Assembly: GCF_004342915.1 (NCBI RefSeq) | Contig: NZ_SLWL01000009.1 | Coordinates: 1-64,000 of the forward strand | DNA from: Camelimonas lactis | Lineage (GTDB): Bacteria > Pseudomonadota > Alphaproteobacteria > Rhizobiales > Beijerinckiaceae | DNA: 64,000 nucleotides | Direction of reading: 5' to 3' | Shown: one piece after another, positions 1 to 7,638 of the stretch | Layout: every line of letters begins with the position of its first letter | How positions within the stretch are numbered: position 1 is the first letter of the stretch | Made by a program: the position numbers and the translations under genes | The notes under the pieces: model-generated | The model's database searches: none | Told to the model about the DNA's origin: nothing | The model's input: only the letters and a program-made list of their open reading frames with translations

Positions 1-2
1 CC

Positions 3-638
3 GCCGACGGTGATGACATCGAACGCGACGACAAGGGGCGAGTGATCCGCCGTGGCCGGGTGCTCATATCGAATGGAGAGCGCTACGAGCCGGCAATCGC
101 TTATGATGAGAGAGGCAGGCTTGCCACGGTGATGATGCGTATCCCGGCCGGTGCTGTCATTGGATACCTTGCCGAGGATCTGGACCCTGCCGACCCTGAC
201 AACGTCGGCCGCTGGTTCACACCCACCGAACGCGCCGAGCGGGCTAGTGGAGCAAAGGCTAAGCGCGAGGAAACCGAGCGCCGCAACGATCATTTCAAAT
301 GGTACGCAGGCGCTGACAAGCCGGGCGCCGCTGCATTGCCACGCGAGCCGAAGCATCTCTGGGAGCTGTTTGTAGGCGGTCAGAACCGAAACCGGCCACG
401 CGGTCATGACCACGCAGACGACGAGCCGCACGTCCGGGATGAGCGCGAGCGTCACGTCCAGATGATGATGACGCCGCTGGAAATCGACATTCTCGACGCG
501 GCGCTATCGGCCCGCGGCTTCGCGGACATTGGTCGGCTTGTTGGATGCAACAACGATAAGGCCGCGGAGCGCGCGGGCCGCCGCGCGCTGATCGAGGCCG
601 CAAAAAAGTTTGAAGAAATCCGGCACACGATGCCCTGA
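3..638 (+). CDS. Hypothetical phage-associated protein, 5' truncated by the window
   Basis: The reading frame is open from the window edge, and the residues before the GTG at 42 continue the same acidic/basic composition, so the true start is probably upstream. The visible part is about 210 residues, highly charged, with a histidine/acidic patch around residues 120-150 and a more globular alanine-rich C-terminal part. I recognise no domain. It is followed by a strong terminator at 716. A phage gene is inferred only from the neighbours. Confidence 0.55.
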   Translation, partial: ADGDDIERDDKGRVIRRGRVLISNGERYEPAIAYDERGRLATVMMRIPAGAVIGYLAEDLDPADPDNVGRWFTPTERAERASGAKAKREETERRNDHFKWYAGADKPGAAALPREPKHLWELFVGGQNRNRPRGHDHADDEPHVRDERERHVQMMMTPLEIDILDAALSARGFADIGRLVGCNNDKAAERAGRRALIEAAKKFEEIRHTMP

Positions 639-715
639 ACTGCAACTGGTTCGGAAGTTATATAGCAGGGTGCGTTGCTGTCCTTCCACGCCCTGCTTTC
701 ATGTTCACCACTGAG

Positions 716-745
716 CCGCGCCCCGTTCGGGCGCGGTTTTTCTTT
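716..745 (+). terminator. Rho-independent terminator
   Basis: An 8-bp GC-rich perfect stem (CCGCGCCC / GGGCGCGG, 716-723 and 729-736) with a 5-nt loop is followed directly by TTTTTCTTT. It ends the transcript of the first gene. Confidence 0.85.
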
Positions 746-785
746 CGCCCCCCAACCCGACCATTCAAAATCTTAGGAGGCCGCG

Positions 786-1265
786 ATGCACGCGACCGTA
801 CAGACCGTCGCGGCCGCGACCGACACAGCGCGGCCAGCCATCAACGCCTGGCTCGACAGGCGCATTATCGAGTTGCGCGCGGGCGATCGTCCGGCCGCCC
901 ACAATGGCGACCCGATCCGGCTCTCTCGCAACCGCGCCGTCCAGATTGCTGTAGCTGCCGAGTTGACCCGCTTGGGGCTACCAGCGCGCGCCGCCGCCCG
1001 AGCAGCGTACGCGGCCAGCGACCTGGCCGGCGGCGTAAATCTTGATGGCCAGCCAATGGAGCGGCAGCCTGGTCACCTGTTCCCGTCCGGCAGTACATGG
1101 CTGGTGGCCACCGCTGACAGCGCCCGCGTCGTAAACGGCCCGGTCGACGCCAGCTTCGCCAGTATCGCGCGCGCCGCGGGCGATGGCCGCGTGCCGCGCG
1201 GATGCGTGGTGGTGGAACTGGCACCACTGGTGGCGCAGGCCGACATGGCGCTGGTGGCCGGCTGA
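786..1265 (+). CDS. Hypothetical phage protein with possible HTH
   Basis: A 159-residue protein starting with ATG at 786, 6 nt after the AGGAGG-like stretch ending at 781. Residues about 45-80 (alternating basic and small residues, 'RNRAVQIAVAAELTRLG') look like a helix-turn-helix-type segment; the C-terminal half is beta-rich and unrecognised. It lies between a terminator and the morphogenesis cluster. The role is unknown; a small DNA-binding regulator is possible but not shown. Confidence 0.55.
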   Translation: MHATVQTVAAATDTARPAINAWLDRRIIELRAGDRPAAHNGDPIRLSRNRAVQIAVAAELTRLGLPARAAARAAYAASDLAGGVNLDGQPMERQPGHLFPSGSTWLVATADSARVVNGPVDASFASIARAAGDGRVPRGCVVVELAPLVAQADMALVAG

Positions 1266-1301
1266 ACCACCGCCCACCGCCTGACGCAACGTCACCCAAC
1301 C

Positions 1302-1334
1302 CCGTGAAACACGGGCAACGGCGATGTTTCACGG
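1302..1334. repeat. Inverted repeat downstream of the 786-1265 gene
   Basis: Perfect 10-bp arms CCGTGAAACA (1302-1311) and TGTTTCACGG (1325-1334) with a 13-nt loop. No T-run follows, so it is more likely an operator or RNA hairpin than a simple terminator. It lies in the 290-bp gap before the next gene, in which I see nothing else. Confidence 0.5.
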
Positions 1335-1556
1335 CAGGGCGCCCCCCCCAGGGCGTAGGGACCGTGTTTGGCCCTTCCTTCATTGCGGGCGTGTGACGCC
1401 CGGCCTCTCGCTCTGTGCAATTTTTTGCAAGGGCCTTCCGTTTCGTTTTTCTCTCAGAATTGCGCCACCGTTACGGTTTGCCGCGGCAATGAGCGAAATG
1501 GCGCCGAGCGCCAGGCGGAACGCCCAAACTCCAGATCAACCTGAAAGGAGCCCAGA

Positions 1557-2486
1557 ATGGGCCTCACGAAAAAGGTCGCCGACTTACTCGGTTTGGCCAA
1601 GAAAAGCACGTCGACTGCTGCTGAACTTCAGTCGGCGCTGGAGTCGGCAAAAGCTGACGCCGAGGCGACACAGGCCGACCTCGAGTCGGCTGAAGCTGCC
1701 TACCTGGCCAGCCTGACCGATCTGGACGAAGCCGCCAGCGCCAGAGCCGATGACGCGCGCTCTGCCGCGCGCCGTAGCGCTGATCGCGCAGTGGCGCTGG
1801 TGGAGCTGATAGAATCCAGGCTGGCCGATGCAATCGCCCGCGAAGCGCAGGCTGCCAAGCGGGCAGCTTACGACGCTGCGAAAGCAGCCAGCGCGAAAGC
1901 CAGCGCCGATCTGGTGCGCATTTATCCGAAGGCGGCGATCCAGATCAGGGACGTCCTACTTGCGGTAGCCCAAGCCGAGGTGGATGTGCAGGCTGCAAAC
2001 GAGGATCTTCCGGAAGGAGCAGAAAGACTGCATGGCCCAGAAACGCAGCTCATTCTGGCGCCTGGGTACGAGCGGGAAGACATCAGCTCAGAAGAGATTG
2101 AATTGTGGTGCGTCGACGGCGACCGCAGCCGTGTTCTACCTGATGACCAGCAAAAAAAGGTAAGACGTATTGAGGGCAATCGCGCACTATACGCGTGGCC
2201 TGGCGGCGACCCAAATTTGAATGTGACCCTCCGTAAGTTCCGCAAGGAGGTCTATTATCCGCACCGGTCCCCGGATCGGGCGAAGTCCCCGTTGGCGGTG
2301 ACTGTTTTGCCTGATCTGAATACGCACGCTCCGGACATCTGGAACAGCAATGGCACGAGTGGATCCTATGCCCTTGCGACCATGAAGAGTCTAATTCGGA
2401 AGGGCGGCGAATATGTAAAGCCCGCTGAGAAAGAGCGGGAGCTCCAGACTGACCTTATCCCGCTTCTGGATGATTTCGGCATATGA
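1557..2486 (+). CDS. Coiled-coil phage protein upstream of the prohead protease
   Basis: A 309-residue protein with a good ribosome site (GAAAGGAG, 8 nt upstream). Residues about 15-120 are Ala/Glu/Ser/Lys-rich heptads predicting a long coiled coil; residues 120-309 are mixed and end in a charged tail. Its stop overlaps the start of the protease gene (ATGA), so the two are translationally coupled. The position beside the protease suggests a scaffold or capsid-accessory role, but this is inference; I do not recognise the family. Confidence 0.6.
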   Translation: MGLTKKVADLLGLAKKSTSTAAELQSALESAKADAEATQADLESAEAAYLASLTDLDEAASARADDARSAARRSADRAVALVELIESRLADAIAREAQAAKRAAYDAAKAASAKASADLVRIYPKAAIQIRDVLLAVAQAEVDVQAANEDLPEGAERLHGPETQLILAPGYEREDISSEEIELWCVDGDRSRVLPDDQQKKVRRIEGNRALYAWPGGDPNLNVTLRKFRKEVYYPHRSPDRAKSPLAVTVLPDLNTHAPDIWNSNGTSGSYALATMKSLIRKGGEYVKPAEKERELQTDLIPLLDDFGI

Positions 2487-3499
2487 GCGTCCTAATCAAC
2501 GGCGACATCACGCTGTATGGGATGGTCGGCGCTGACTTCGATGATTTCAGCGACGACTACTTCACCGCCCGCCAGGTCGTTGAGGCCCTCGCGGGCCTCG
2601 GCAACCGACGCGCCACCGTCCGAATTAACAGCGGCGGTGGCAGCGCGTTTGATGGCCTGGCGATTTACAACAGCCTGAAGGCACACAAGGGCGGCGTAGA
2701 CGTTGTTATTGACGGCATCGCGGCGTCTGCGGCCTCAGTTATTGCCATGGCTGGCGACAGCATCACCATGCGCGAGGGCGCATTGCTGATGATCCACGAG
2801 CCGGCGACATGGTCAGTTGGCAATGCTGCGGACCTGAAGCGTGGTGCTGATTTTCTCGACATGCTGGGTGACAAGATGGCCGGGATTTACTCGGCCCGCA
2901 CCGGCAATGGCGTGAGTGAAATGCGCGATGCAATGCGCGCAGAGACGTGGATGGACGGCGCCATCGCGGTTGCGATGGGCTTTGCCACTTCCACAGAAGA
3001 CGCCGAGGCGCTGACCGTCACGGCTTTTGACTACCGCCTCTACCAGAACGCTCCGGACACGCTGAAGGCGTTGGCCAGTGCGAACGCATGGGGCCGACAG
3101 CCGACGCCCGTTGCGGTGATGCCCCCGGTGGTGGCTGCGCCAGAACCTGACCCAACGGCTGGCTGGAAAATCGCCATTGCAGATGTGAACGCGGCGGCTG
3201 GCCTCGGCGAACGCAGAGCCAGCGCGGACCCCGGATGGTCGAAAGTGATTGCCGAGGTGAACGAGCGGGTCTCGCCGGCAAAAGGTAGTTGGGCCGCAGC
3301 CCTTGCGGTAACCGCGCAGCCGGAAGGCCGGCCAGTTATGCGCTCAACGGGAAGCTGGGCGACGGCGGTAGCGGAAGCCAACAAGCATGCAGGGTTCGCG
3401 GTGCCTGACCCCGTGCAAGCCGCTGCCCTACCAGAACCGCCTGATCCAAATGGCTGGCGCAAGATTGTCGCGGATCTCAACCGCGCCAATGGTTTTTGA
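2483..3499 (+). CDS. ClpP-like prohead protease with C-terminal repeats
   Basis: 338 residues. Residues 1-200 are a ClpP/crotonase-fold S14 peptidase domain of the type that matures phage capsids: substrate loop 'INSGGGSAFDG', nucleophile Ser82 in 'IAASAASVIAMAG', His105 in 'MIHEPATW'. Residues 215-338 form a separate tail with four or five degenerate copies of a Gly-Trp-x-(K/A)-(I/V)-(I/V)-A-(D/E)-(V/A)-N motif separated by proline-rich linkers. It overlaps the upstream coiled-coil gene by 4 nt. In phages this protease normally sits beside the portal and major capsid genes, but here the next gene is a tail gene, which points to deletion of the head cluster. Confidence 0.85.
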   Translation: MSVLINGDITLYGMVGADFDDFSDDYFTARQVVEALAGLGNRRATVRINSGGGSAFDGLAIYNSLKAHKGGVDVVIDGIAASAASVIAMAGDSITMREGALLMIHEPATWSVGNAADLKRGADFLDMLGDKMAGIYSARTGNGVSEMRDAMRAETWMDGAIAVAMGFATSTEDAEALTVTAFDYRLYQNAPDTLKALASANAWGRQPTPVAVMPPVVAAPEPDPTAGWKIAIADVNAAAGLGERRASADPGWSKVIAEVNERVSPAKGSWAAALAVTAQPEGRPVMRSTGSWATAVAEANKHAGFAVPDPVQAAALPEPPDPNGWRKIVADLNRANGF

Positions 3500-3520
3500 C
3501 CCTCACAACTTCCTCTCTCA

Positions 3521-3550
3521 CGCCGCCCCGCATGGGCGGCGCTTCTTTTT
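3521..3550 (+). terminator. Rho-independent terminator after the protease gene
   Basis: Perfect 8-bp stem CGCCGCCC (3521-3528) / GGGCGGCG (3534-3541), then CTTCTTTTT. It lies between the protease stop and the tail chaperone start. Confidence 0.75.
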
Positions 3551-3561
3551 CTGGAGTCACC

Positions 3562-3834
3562 ATGAACTCTGTCACTCTTTCCAAGCCCGTCACCGTTTCG
3601 GGACAGACCTACACCACGCTGACCTTGCGCGAACCGAAAGCCCGCGACCTGCTGGCCGGTGATGCCGTCCAGGGCGAAACCCGCAAGTCGTATGCGCTGA
3701 TGGCCTCGCTCTGCGACGTCGAGTTGGCGGTGATCGAAGAGCTCAGCCTTCCCGACCTTCAATCAGTCTCTGAAGCCTTCGCTGCAGCCATGGGAAACGG
3801 CCAACCACCAGCTGGCGCCGACGCATCGCCATAA
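3562..3834 (+). CDS. Phage tail assembly chaperone, short form (gpE / Mu gp41-like)
   Basis: 90 residues from ATG 3562 (TGGAG 8 nt upstream). 'V(T/S)KPVTVSGQTYTTLTLREPKARDLLAGD' is the typical opening of the gpE/gp41 tail assembly chaperone, which coats the tape measure during tail assembly. The tape measure gene lies just downstream, as expected. The last codons contain a slippery heptamer (3792-3798) that gives access to the -1 frame, so this is the unshifted product. Confidence 0.85.
   Translation: MNSVTLSKPVTVSGQTYTTLTLREPKARDLLAGDAVQGETRKSYALMASLCDVELAVIEELSLPDLQSVSEAFAAAMGNGQPPAGADASP
3792..3798 (+). other. Programmed -1 ribosomal frameshift site GGGAAAC
   Basis: In the chaperone frame the codons are GGA (3793-3795) and AAC (3796-3798) preceded by G, that is G GGA AAC, a canonical X XXY YYZ heptamer close to the GGGAAAG of the lambda G-GT pair. 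Slippage gives GGG AAA and opens a frame that runs to 4019. A small stem TGGCG (3813-3817) / CGCCA (3827-3831) lies 14 nt downstream and might act as a stimulator. Confidence 0.85.
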
Positions 3835-4019
3835 TCGCGCACGTCCTGCACGCCTCGCCGGGCTGGCTGCTGGAGCAGTCGCCCGATGAGGTTGAGGCCT
3901 GGTTTGACGAGGCAACCTATGTGCTCCGCGCCAAAGCCGGCGAAGCCGAAACCCAGCCGCCAGCAACATTTAACCAGACAGAAGCCGATCGCGTCGCGCG
4001 CGAGCTTGGTTTCGGGTGA
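3798..4019 (+). CDS. Tail assembly chaperone -1 frameshift extension (gpE+E'-like long form)
   Basis: This frame has no start codon of its own and is reached by the -1 shift at 3792-3798, giving a 152-residue fusion (79 codons of the short form plus 73). Just after the shift comes 'SWRRRIAIIAHVLHASPGW', the typical 'W-R-x-I-A-x-x-A-H-x-F/L' opening of the E'/T part that binds the tape measure, then an acidic 'LLEQSPDEVEAWFDEA' helix. The fusion is encoded in the standard phage tail order chaperone, extension, tape measure. Confidence 0.82.
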   Translation, partial: RPTTSWRRRIAIIAHVLHASPGWLLEQSPDEVEAWFDEATYVLRAKAGEAETQPPATFNQTEADRVARELGFG

Positions 4020-4043
4020 GCGCCCCAGTCGGGCGCTCTTTTT
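4018..4043 (+). terminator. Rho-independent terminator before the tape measure gene
   Basis: Stem GAGCGCCC (4018-4025) / GGGCGCTC (4031-4038) followed by TTTTT. It overlaps the stop codon of the frameshifted chaperone. Confidence 0.8.
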
Positions 4044-4058
4044 GTATGAGGTGCCCCG

Positions 4059-6467
4059 GTGGCAACCAGAGAAACTAGATTAATAGCCAGCTTGGTAGAC
4101 CGCGTGACCGCACCGGCCAGGGCGATGGCTGGCGCACTCGACATCATCAACAAGGCGGCCCGGCGCAACGACCTGGCGATTGCCGCGGTACAGCAGAAGC
4201 TCGTGTCCGCCGCCGCAGGTGCCTACGTCTTTGCCAAGTCGTTCGCGTCGCCCATCAAGGCGGCAATGGACTTCGAAGACTCGATGGCCGACGTCCGCAA
4301 GGTCGTGGATTTTTCGACGCCGGCAGAGTTCAAGAAATTCCAGGCCGACGTCCTAGAGATGTCGACGCGTATCCCGATGGCGGCAAAAGACCTGTCGGCA
4401 ATTGTTGCGGCAGCCGGCCAGTCGGGTTTCGACAAATCCGTATTGCTGGAATTCACCGAACTGGCAGCCAAGGTTGGCGTTGCGTTTGACATCAGCGCTG
4501 GCGAGGCGGGCACTGCCCTTGCAAAACTGTCTACCGGTCTGGGGCTGACTATCCCGCAGGTCGGCGCTCTTGCCGACTCGATGAATCACTTGAGCAACAA
4601 CAGCGCCGCATCGGCCAAGGACGTGCTTGATGTGGTTCGCCGGGTTGGCGCGATGGGGAAGCAATTCGGTTTCCAGGCGCCGCAGGTCGCAGGTTTTGCT
4701 GCAGCTATGGTCGCGGCTGGCGCTGAATCGGAAGTGGCCGCTACCAGCTTCAGAAACATGGGCCTTGCCTTGACCAAGGGCGGCGGCGCGACCAAGGGCC
4801 AGCGAGGAGCGTATGCCACGCTTGGCCTTGATAGTGTCAAAGTCGCCCAACGTATGCAAAAAGACGCCGTAGGGCAGACGCTCGATGTCCTGGATCGCAT
4901 CAACAAGTTGCCGAAATGGCAGCAGGCTGAAGTATCAAACGCTCTGTTTGGCTCGGAAGCTCGCGCCCTGGGTCCGCTTCTGACCAACCTCGACATGCTC
5001 CGCAAGGTGCTGGGCATGGTCGACAAGGAGACCAAATACCTTGGAAGTTCCCAGAAGGAATACGAAGCCCGCGCTGCCACATTCTCGAACGACCTGCAGC
5101 TGTTGCGAAACAGATTAAACCGCGTCGCTGTAATCATCGGCACCGCGCTCATCCCGGCCTTAAAGAAAGGTATGGATATTCTGGAGCCGGTGATCGACGC
5201 TTTTGGCCGGTTTGCCGACAAGAACCCCGGCCTGGTTCGCGCACTGTCACTGACGGCCGCCGCGCTGGTCAGCTTCAGGGTTGCCGCCCTTGCTGCGCAG
5301 TTTGCAGCCCTCCAGTTCAAGGGAGCGCTTCTGCAGATGGCTGCGATCGCCCTGACGTCAGCGTTGGCGTGCGGCAAGCTGGTCAAGGCCATGCTCATCG
5401 CTCCGGTCGTGGGCGCTGTATCGGCGGCGTTCCGCGGATTGCGCGCTGCAGTCGTCGGCTACGCCGCAGCCGCCGCCGTGGCTGGCCATGGTGCGGCGCT
5501 GCGCATGATGCTGCTGGGCTTGCTGAACCCGGCCAAGCTGGCGGCGGGGGCCATTGGGCTGGTTACAGGTGCGCTGCGCGTGATGAAACTGGCGCTCATA
5601 TCGACTGGCATTGGCGCGATATTGGTGGCCATCGGCGCGGCTGCGGTGTTCATCGCGAACAACTGGCGCGGCATGGGCCAGGCAGCCGAGGCGTTCGGCG
5701 CTGCGTTTCAGAAAGCTGTTGCGCCAGTGGAGCCACTGTTGAGGCCGGTGATCTCCGCCGTGTCGACCGTCTGGGGCTGGTTCTCAAAACTGACTGGCGA
5801 GGTCGACGCCAGCGGCAAGAAATGGGAGGCGTGGGGCACAGCGGCTGGTGAAGCCGTTGGCGCGGCCGTTCTTGCGATGACCCAGTTTGTCCAACGGGCG
5901 GCGACTTGGGTGTCCGAGACGGCATCTGCAATCTCCAGCAGCGCCAGCCAAATGTATGCCGCCGGCCAGGCAATGGTGCAATCCTTGTGGGATGGCGCTG
6001 TCGCCAAGTTCAACGCCTTTATCGAGTGGGTCAAAGGCATCCCCGGCAGGATCCGCGCAGCGATCGGTAGCATCGATCTTTCAAATCTGATCAAGCTGCC
6101 CAGCTTCGGCTCGACACCCGCCGCCCCAGCACCGGCAGGAACGCGCGCAAATGGCGGCCCGGTATCGGCTGGATCACCGTATCTGGTGGGTGAACGCGGG
6201 CCAGAGTTGTTTGTGCCGCGCCAGTCTGGGCGAGTTGAATCGTCTGGCATCACGAGAGCGTTGCGTGCAGCAACCGTCGCCGGTGCAGTGGCTGGGCCGA
6301 TGGCTGCGCCGGCGATGGCGCAACCGGCGAATGTTACCATCACGAACCACGTGACGGTAACCGCAACCACCAACACCAGCGCCCGCGAAATTGCAGATCA
6401 GGTTACCCGCGAACTCGGCAACCAGATGCGCCGCACGCGTGACGGCACGTTCGCGGACGTGATCTAA
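4059..6467 (+). CDS. Phage tail tape measure protein (TP901 type)
   Basis: 802 residues from GTG 4059 with GAGGTG upstream. It starts with 'LIASLVDRVTAPARAMAGAL', followed by the TP901 core domain at about residues 70-300 ('MDFEDSMADVRKVVDF', 'SGFDKSVLLEFTELAAKVGVAFD', 'LSNNSAASAKDVLDVVRRV'). Residues about 390-550 contain several hydrophobic Ala/Leu segments typical of the pore-forming part, and residues 700-720 hold the common 'GGPVSAGSPYLVGERGPELF' motif. The tape measure sets tail length and helps DNA entry. The length of 802 aa predicts a tail of about 120 nm under the usual ~0.15 nm per residue rule. The gene is intact. Confidence 0.92.
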   Translation: MATRETRLIASLVDRVTAPARAMAGALDIINKAARRNDLAIAAVQQKLVSAAAGAYVFAKSFASPIKAAMDFEDSMADVRKVVDFSTPAEFKKFQADVLEMSTRIPMAAKDLSAIVAAAGQSGFDKSVLLEFTELAAKVGVAFDISAGEAGTALAKLSTGLGLTIPQVGALADSMNHLSNNSAASAKDVLDVVRRVGAMGKQFGFQAPQVAGFAAAMVAAGAESEVAATSFRNMGLALTKGGGATKGQRGAYATLGLDSVKVAQRMQKDAVGQTLDVLDRINKLPKWQQAEVSNALFGSEARALGPLLTNLDMLRKVLGMVDKETKYLGSSQKEYEARAATFSNDLQLLRNRLNRVAVIIGTALIPALKKGMDILEPVIDAFGRFADKNPGLVRALSLTAAALVSFRVAALAAQFAALQFKGALLQMAAIALTSALACGKLVKAMLIAPVVGAVSAAFRGLRAAVVGYAAAAAVAGHGAALRMMLLGLLNPAKLAAGAIGLVTGALRVMKLALISTGIGAILVAIGAAAVFIANNWRGMGQAAEAFGAAFQKAVAPVEPLLRPVISAVSTVWGWFSKLTGEVDASGKKWEAWGTAAGEAVGAAVLAMTQFVQRAATWVSETASAISSSASQMYAAGQAMVQSLWDGAVAKFNAFIEWVKGIPGRIRAAIGSIDLSNLIKLPSFGSTPAAPAPAGTRANGGPVSAGSPYLVGERGPELFVPRQSGRVESSGITRALRAATVAGAVAGPMAAPAMAQPANVTITNHVTVTATTNTSAREIADQVTRELGNQMRRTRDGTFADVI

Positions 6468-6469
6468 CC

Positions 6470-6497
6470 AATGGCCGGCGGATGGTCGCCGGCCATT
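6470..6497 (+). terminator. Hairpin after the tape measure gene, possible terminator
   Basis: Perfect 11-bp arms AATGGCCGGCG (6470-6480) / CGCCGGCCATT (6487-6497), loop GATGGT. It lacks a T-run, so termination is uncertain. Confidence 0.5.
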
Positions 6498-6516
6498 CTC
6501 AACCATGGAGCACGAC

Positions 6517-6696
6517 ATGACCAACAACCCTGGCCCGGCGACCACCACCCTTGTGGCCCAAATTCAAGACCTGCGCCGTCGAGCCGCAACCAAATTGGAG
6601 GCGCCGCACATCGGACCAACAGACGAAGACCGGCACGACATTGAGCAGCAGCGAGCCAGGGAGGCGCAGGATGTCAGTCAAAATCACAGTCGCTGA
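6517..6696 (+). CDS. Small hypothetical phage tail-region protein
   Basis: 59 residues, polar and charged, from ATG 6517 with GGAG 8 nt upstream; an in-frame ATG at 6505 is the alternative. Its end overlaps the start of the next gene by 26 nt in another frame, suggesting coupling. No recognised domain. Many tail clusters carry a similar small gene between the tape measure and distal tail genes. Confidence 0.5.
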   Translation: MTNNPGPATTTLVAQIQDLRRRAATKLEAPHIGPTDEDRHDIEQQRAREAQDVSQNHSR

Positions 6697-7282
6697 TCGG
6701 CATCTTGCGGATTTTCAGACCGCACTGCAGGCCATCGGCGAGGGCAAGGCGCGCCCCGTCATGGCCAGGGCCCTCAACCGCACAGGCGATATGGCAAACA
6801 CACGCGTCAAACGTGTCCTGTCGACGGGCATGGGCGTCAAGAATCTCAACATTCATAAGGCTGTCGTCACGAAGAAGGCCAACAAGGACAGCCTGATCTA
6901 TGAGATCACCGGAACGGGCCGGCATTTCTCGCTGATTGACTCGAAGGGCGTGAAAGTCGCCACCCGCTTGGTTCCGCGCGCCGACGGCAGGTTCGGTGGC
7001 GTAACACGAGCGCAGATCGTCTCCGCTGGCGCATGGGGTGTCAACGAGACATATGAAGGCGCATTCATCGCCCGTGGCCAGGCAGGTCTGACCAAAGGCG
7101 CTGGCGCGGGACACATATTCGCCCGGACCAGCGATGCACGGCATCCGATCCGCAAGCTATGGGGGCCAGCGATACCGCGGGAGATGGTTCGCAAGCGCAC
7201 CGAAACCATCGTCGAAGACATGGTCGATTCGGTGCTCACCAAACGGCTGGAGCATGAGCTGGGAAGGATGCTCAAGGTATGA
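6671..7282 (+). CDS. Prophage minor tail protein Z (GpZ)-like
   Basis: 203 residues from ATG 6671 (GGGAGGCGCAGG upstream). The opening ('ADRHLADFQTALQAIGEGKA..VMARALNRTGDMANTRVKRVL') and the body with 'KAVVTKKANKDSLIYEITGTG' match the minor tail protein Z family, needed for tail completion or tail-tip assembly. The C-terminus overlaps the next gene by 4 nt. It appears full length. Confidence 0.75.
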   Translation: MSVKITVADRHLADFQTALQAIGEGKARPVMARALNRTGDMANTRVKRVLSTGMGVKNLNIHKAVVTKKANKDSLIYEITGTGRHFSLIDSKGVKVATRLVPRADGRFGGVTRAQIVSAGAWGVNETYEGAFIARGQAGLTKGAGAGHIFARTSDARHPIRKLWGPAIPREMVRKRTETIVEDMVDSVLTKRLEHELGRMLKV

Positions 7283-7506
7283 ACCGCGAACAAATGGCGG
7301 CCGTCTGGCCGCCGACTGCGGCCGGCGCAGCACTGGCTGGTCACGAGCCGCGATCGCCGATGTCGGCGATCCGTGAGAAGTGCCGGGACTGTTGCGGTGG
7401 GCAGGTAGGGGAAATAAAGGCCTGTCAGGCGGCGAAATGCGCGCTGTGGCCGTTTCGCAGTGGGCAGCACCCCTATACGGCGGCGCGGCGGGGAAATGGG
7501 CTGTAG
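7279..7506 (+). CDS. Small cysteine-rich phage protein
   Basis: 75 residues, starting in an ATGA overlap with the GpZ-like gene. The central part 'IREKCRDCCGGQVGEIKACQAAKCALWPFRSGQHP' has five cysteines in a Cx2C...Cx4C pattern, a conserved small phage protein with a likely zinc site. Its function is unknown. It is the last recognisable structural-region gene before the AT-rich cargo gene. Confidence 0.65.
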   Translation: MNREQMAAVWPPTAAGAALAGHEPRSPMSAIREKCRDCCGGQVGEIKACQAAKCALWPFRSGQHPYTAARRGNGL

Positions 7507-7638
7507 GGCGGGGATTTTTGGGTTGGGGGGGGCGTGGTGGGCAAAGTGATAATCTGATCGCCACTGTATATCCCCAAGCGGGCGGCTGGACTATGATGTG
7601 CACTTGACGATCACTGCTATAGTTCAATAGAGAGAAAT

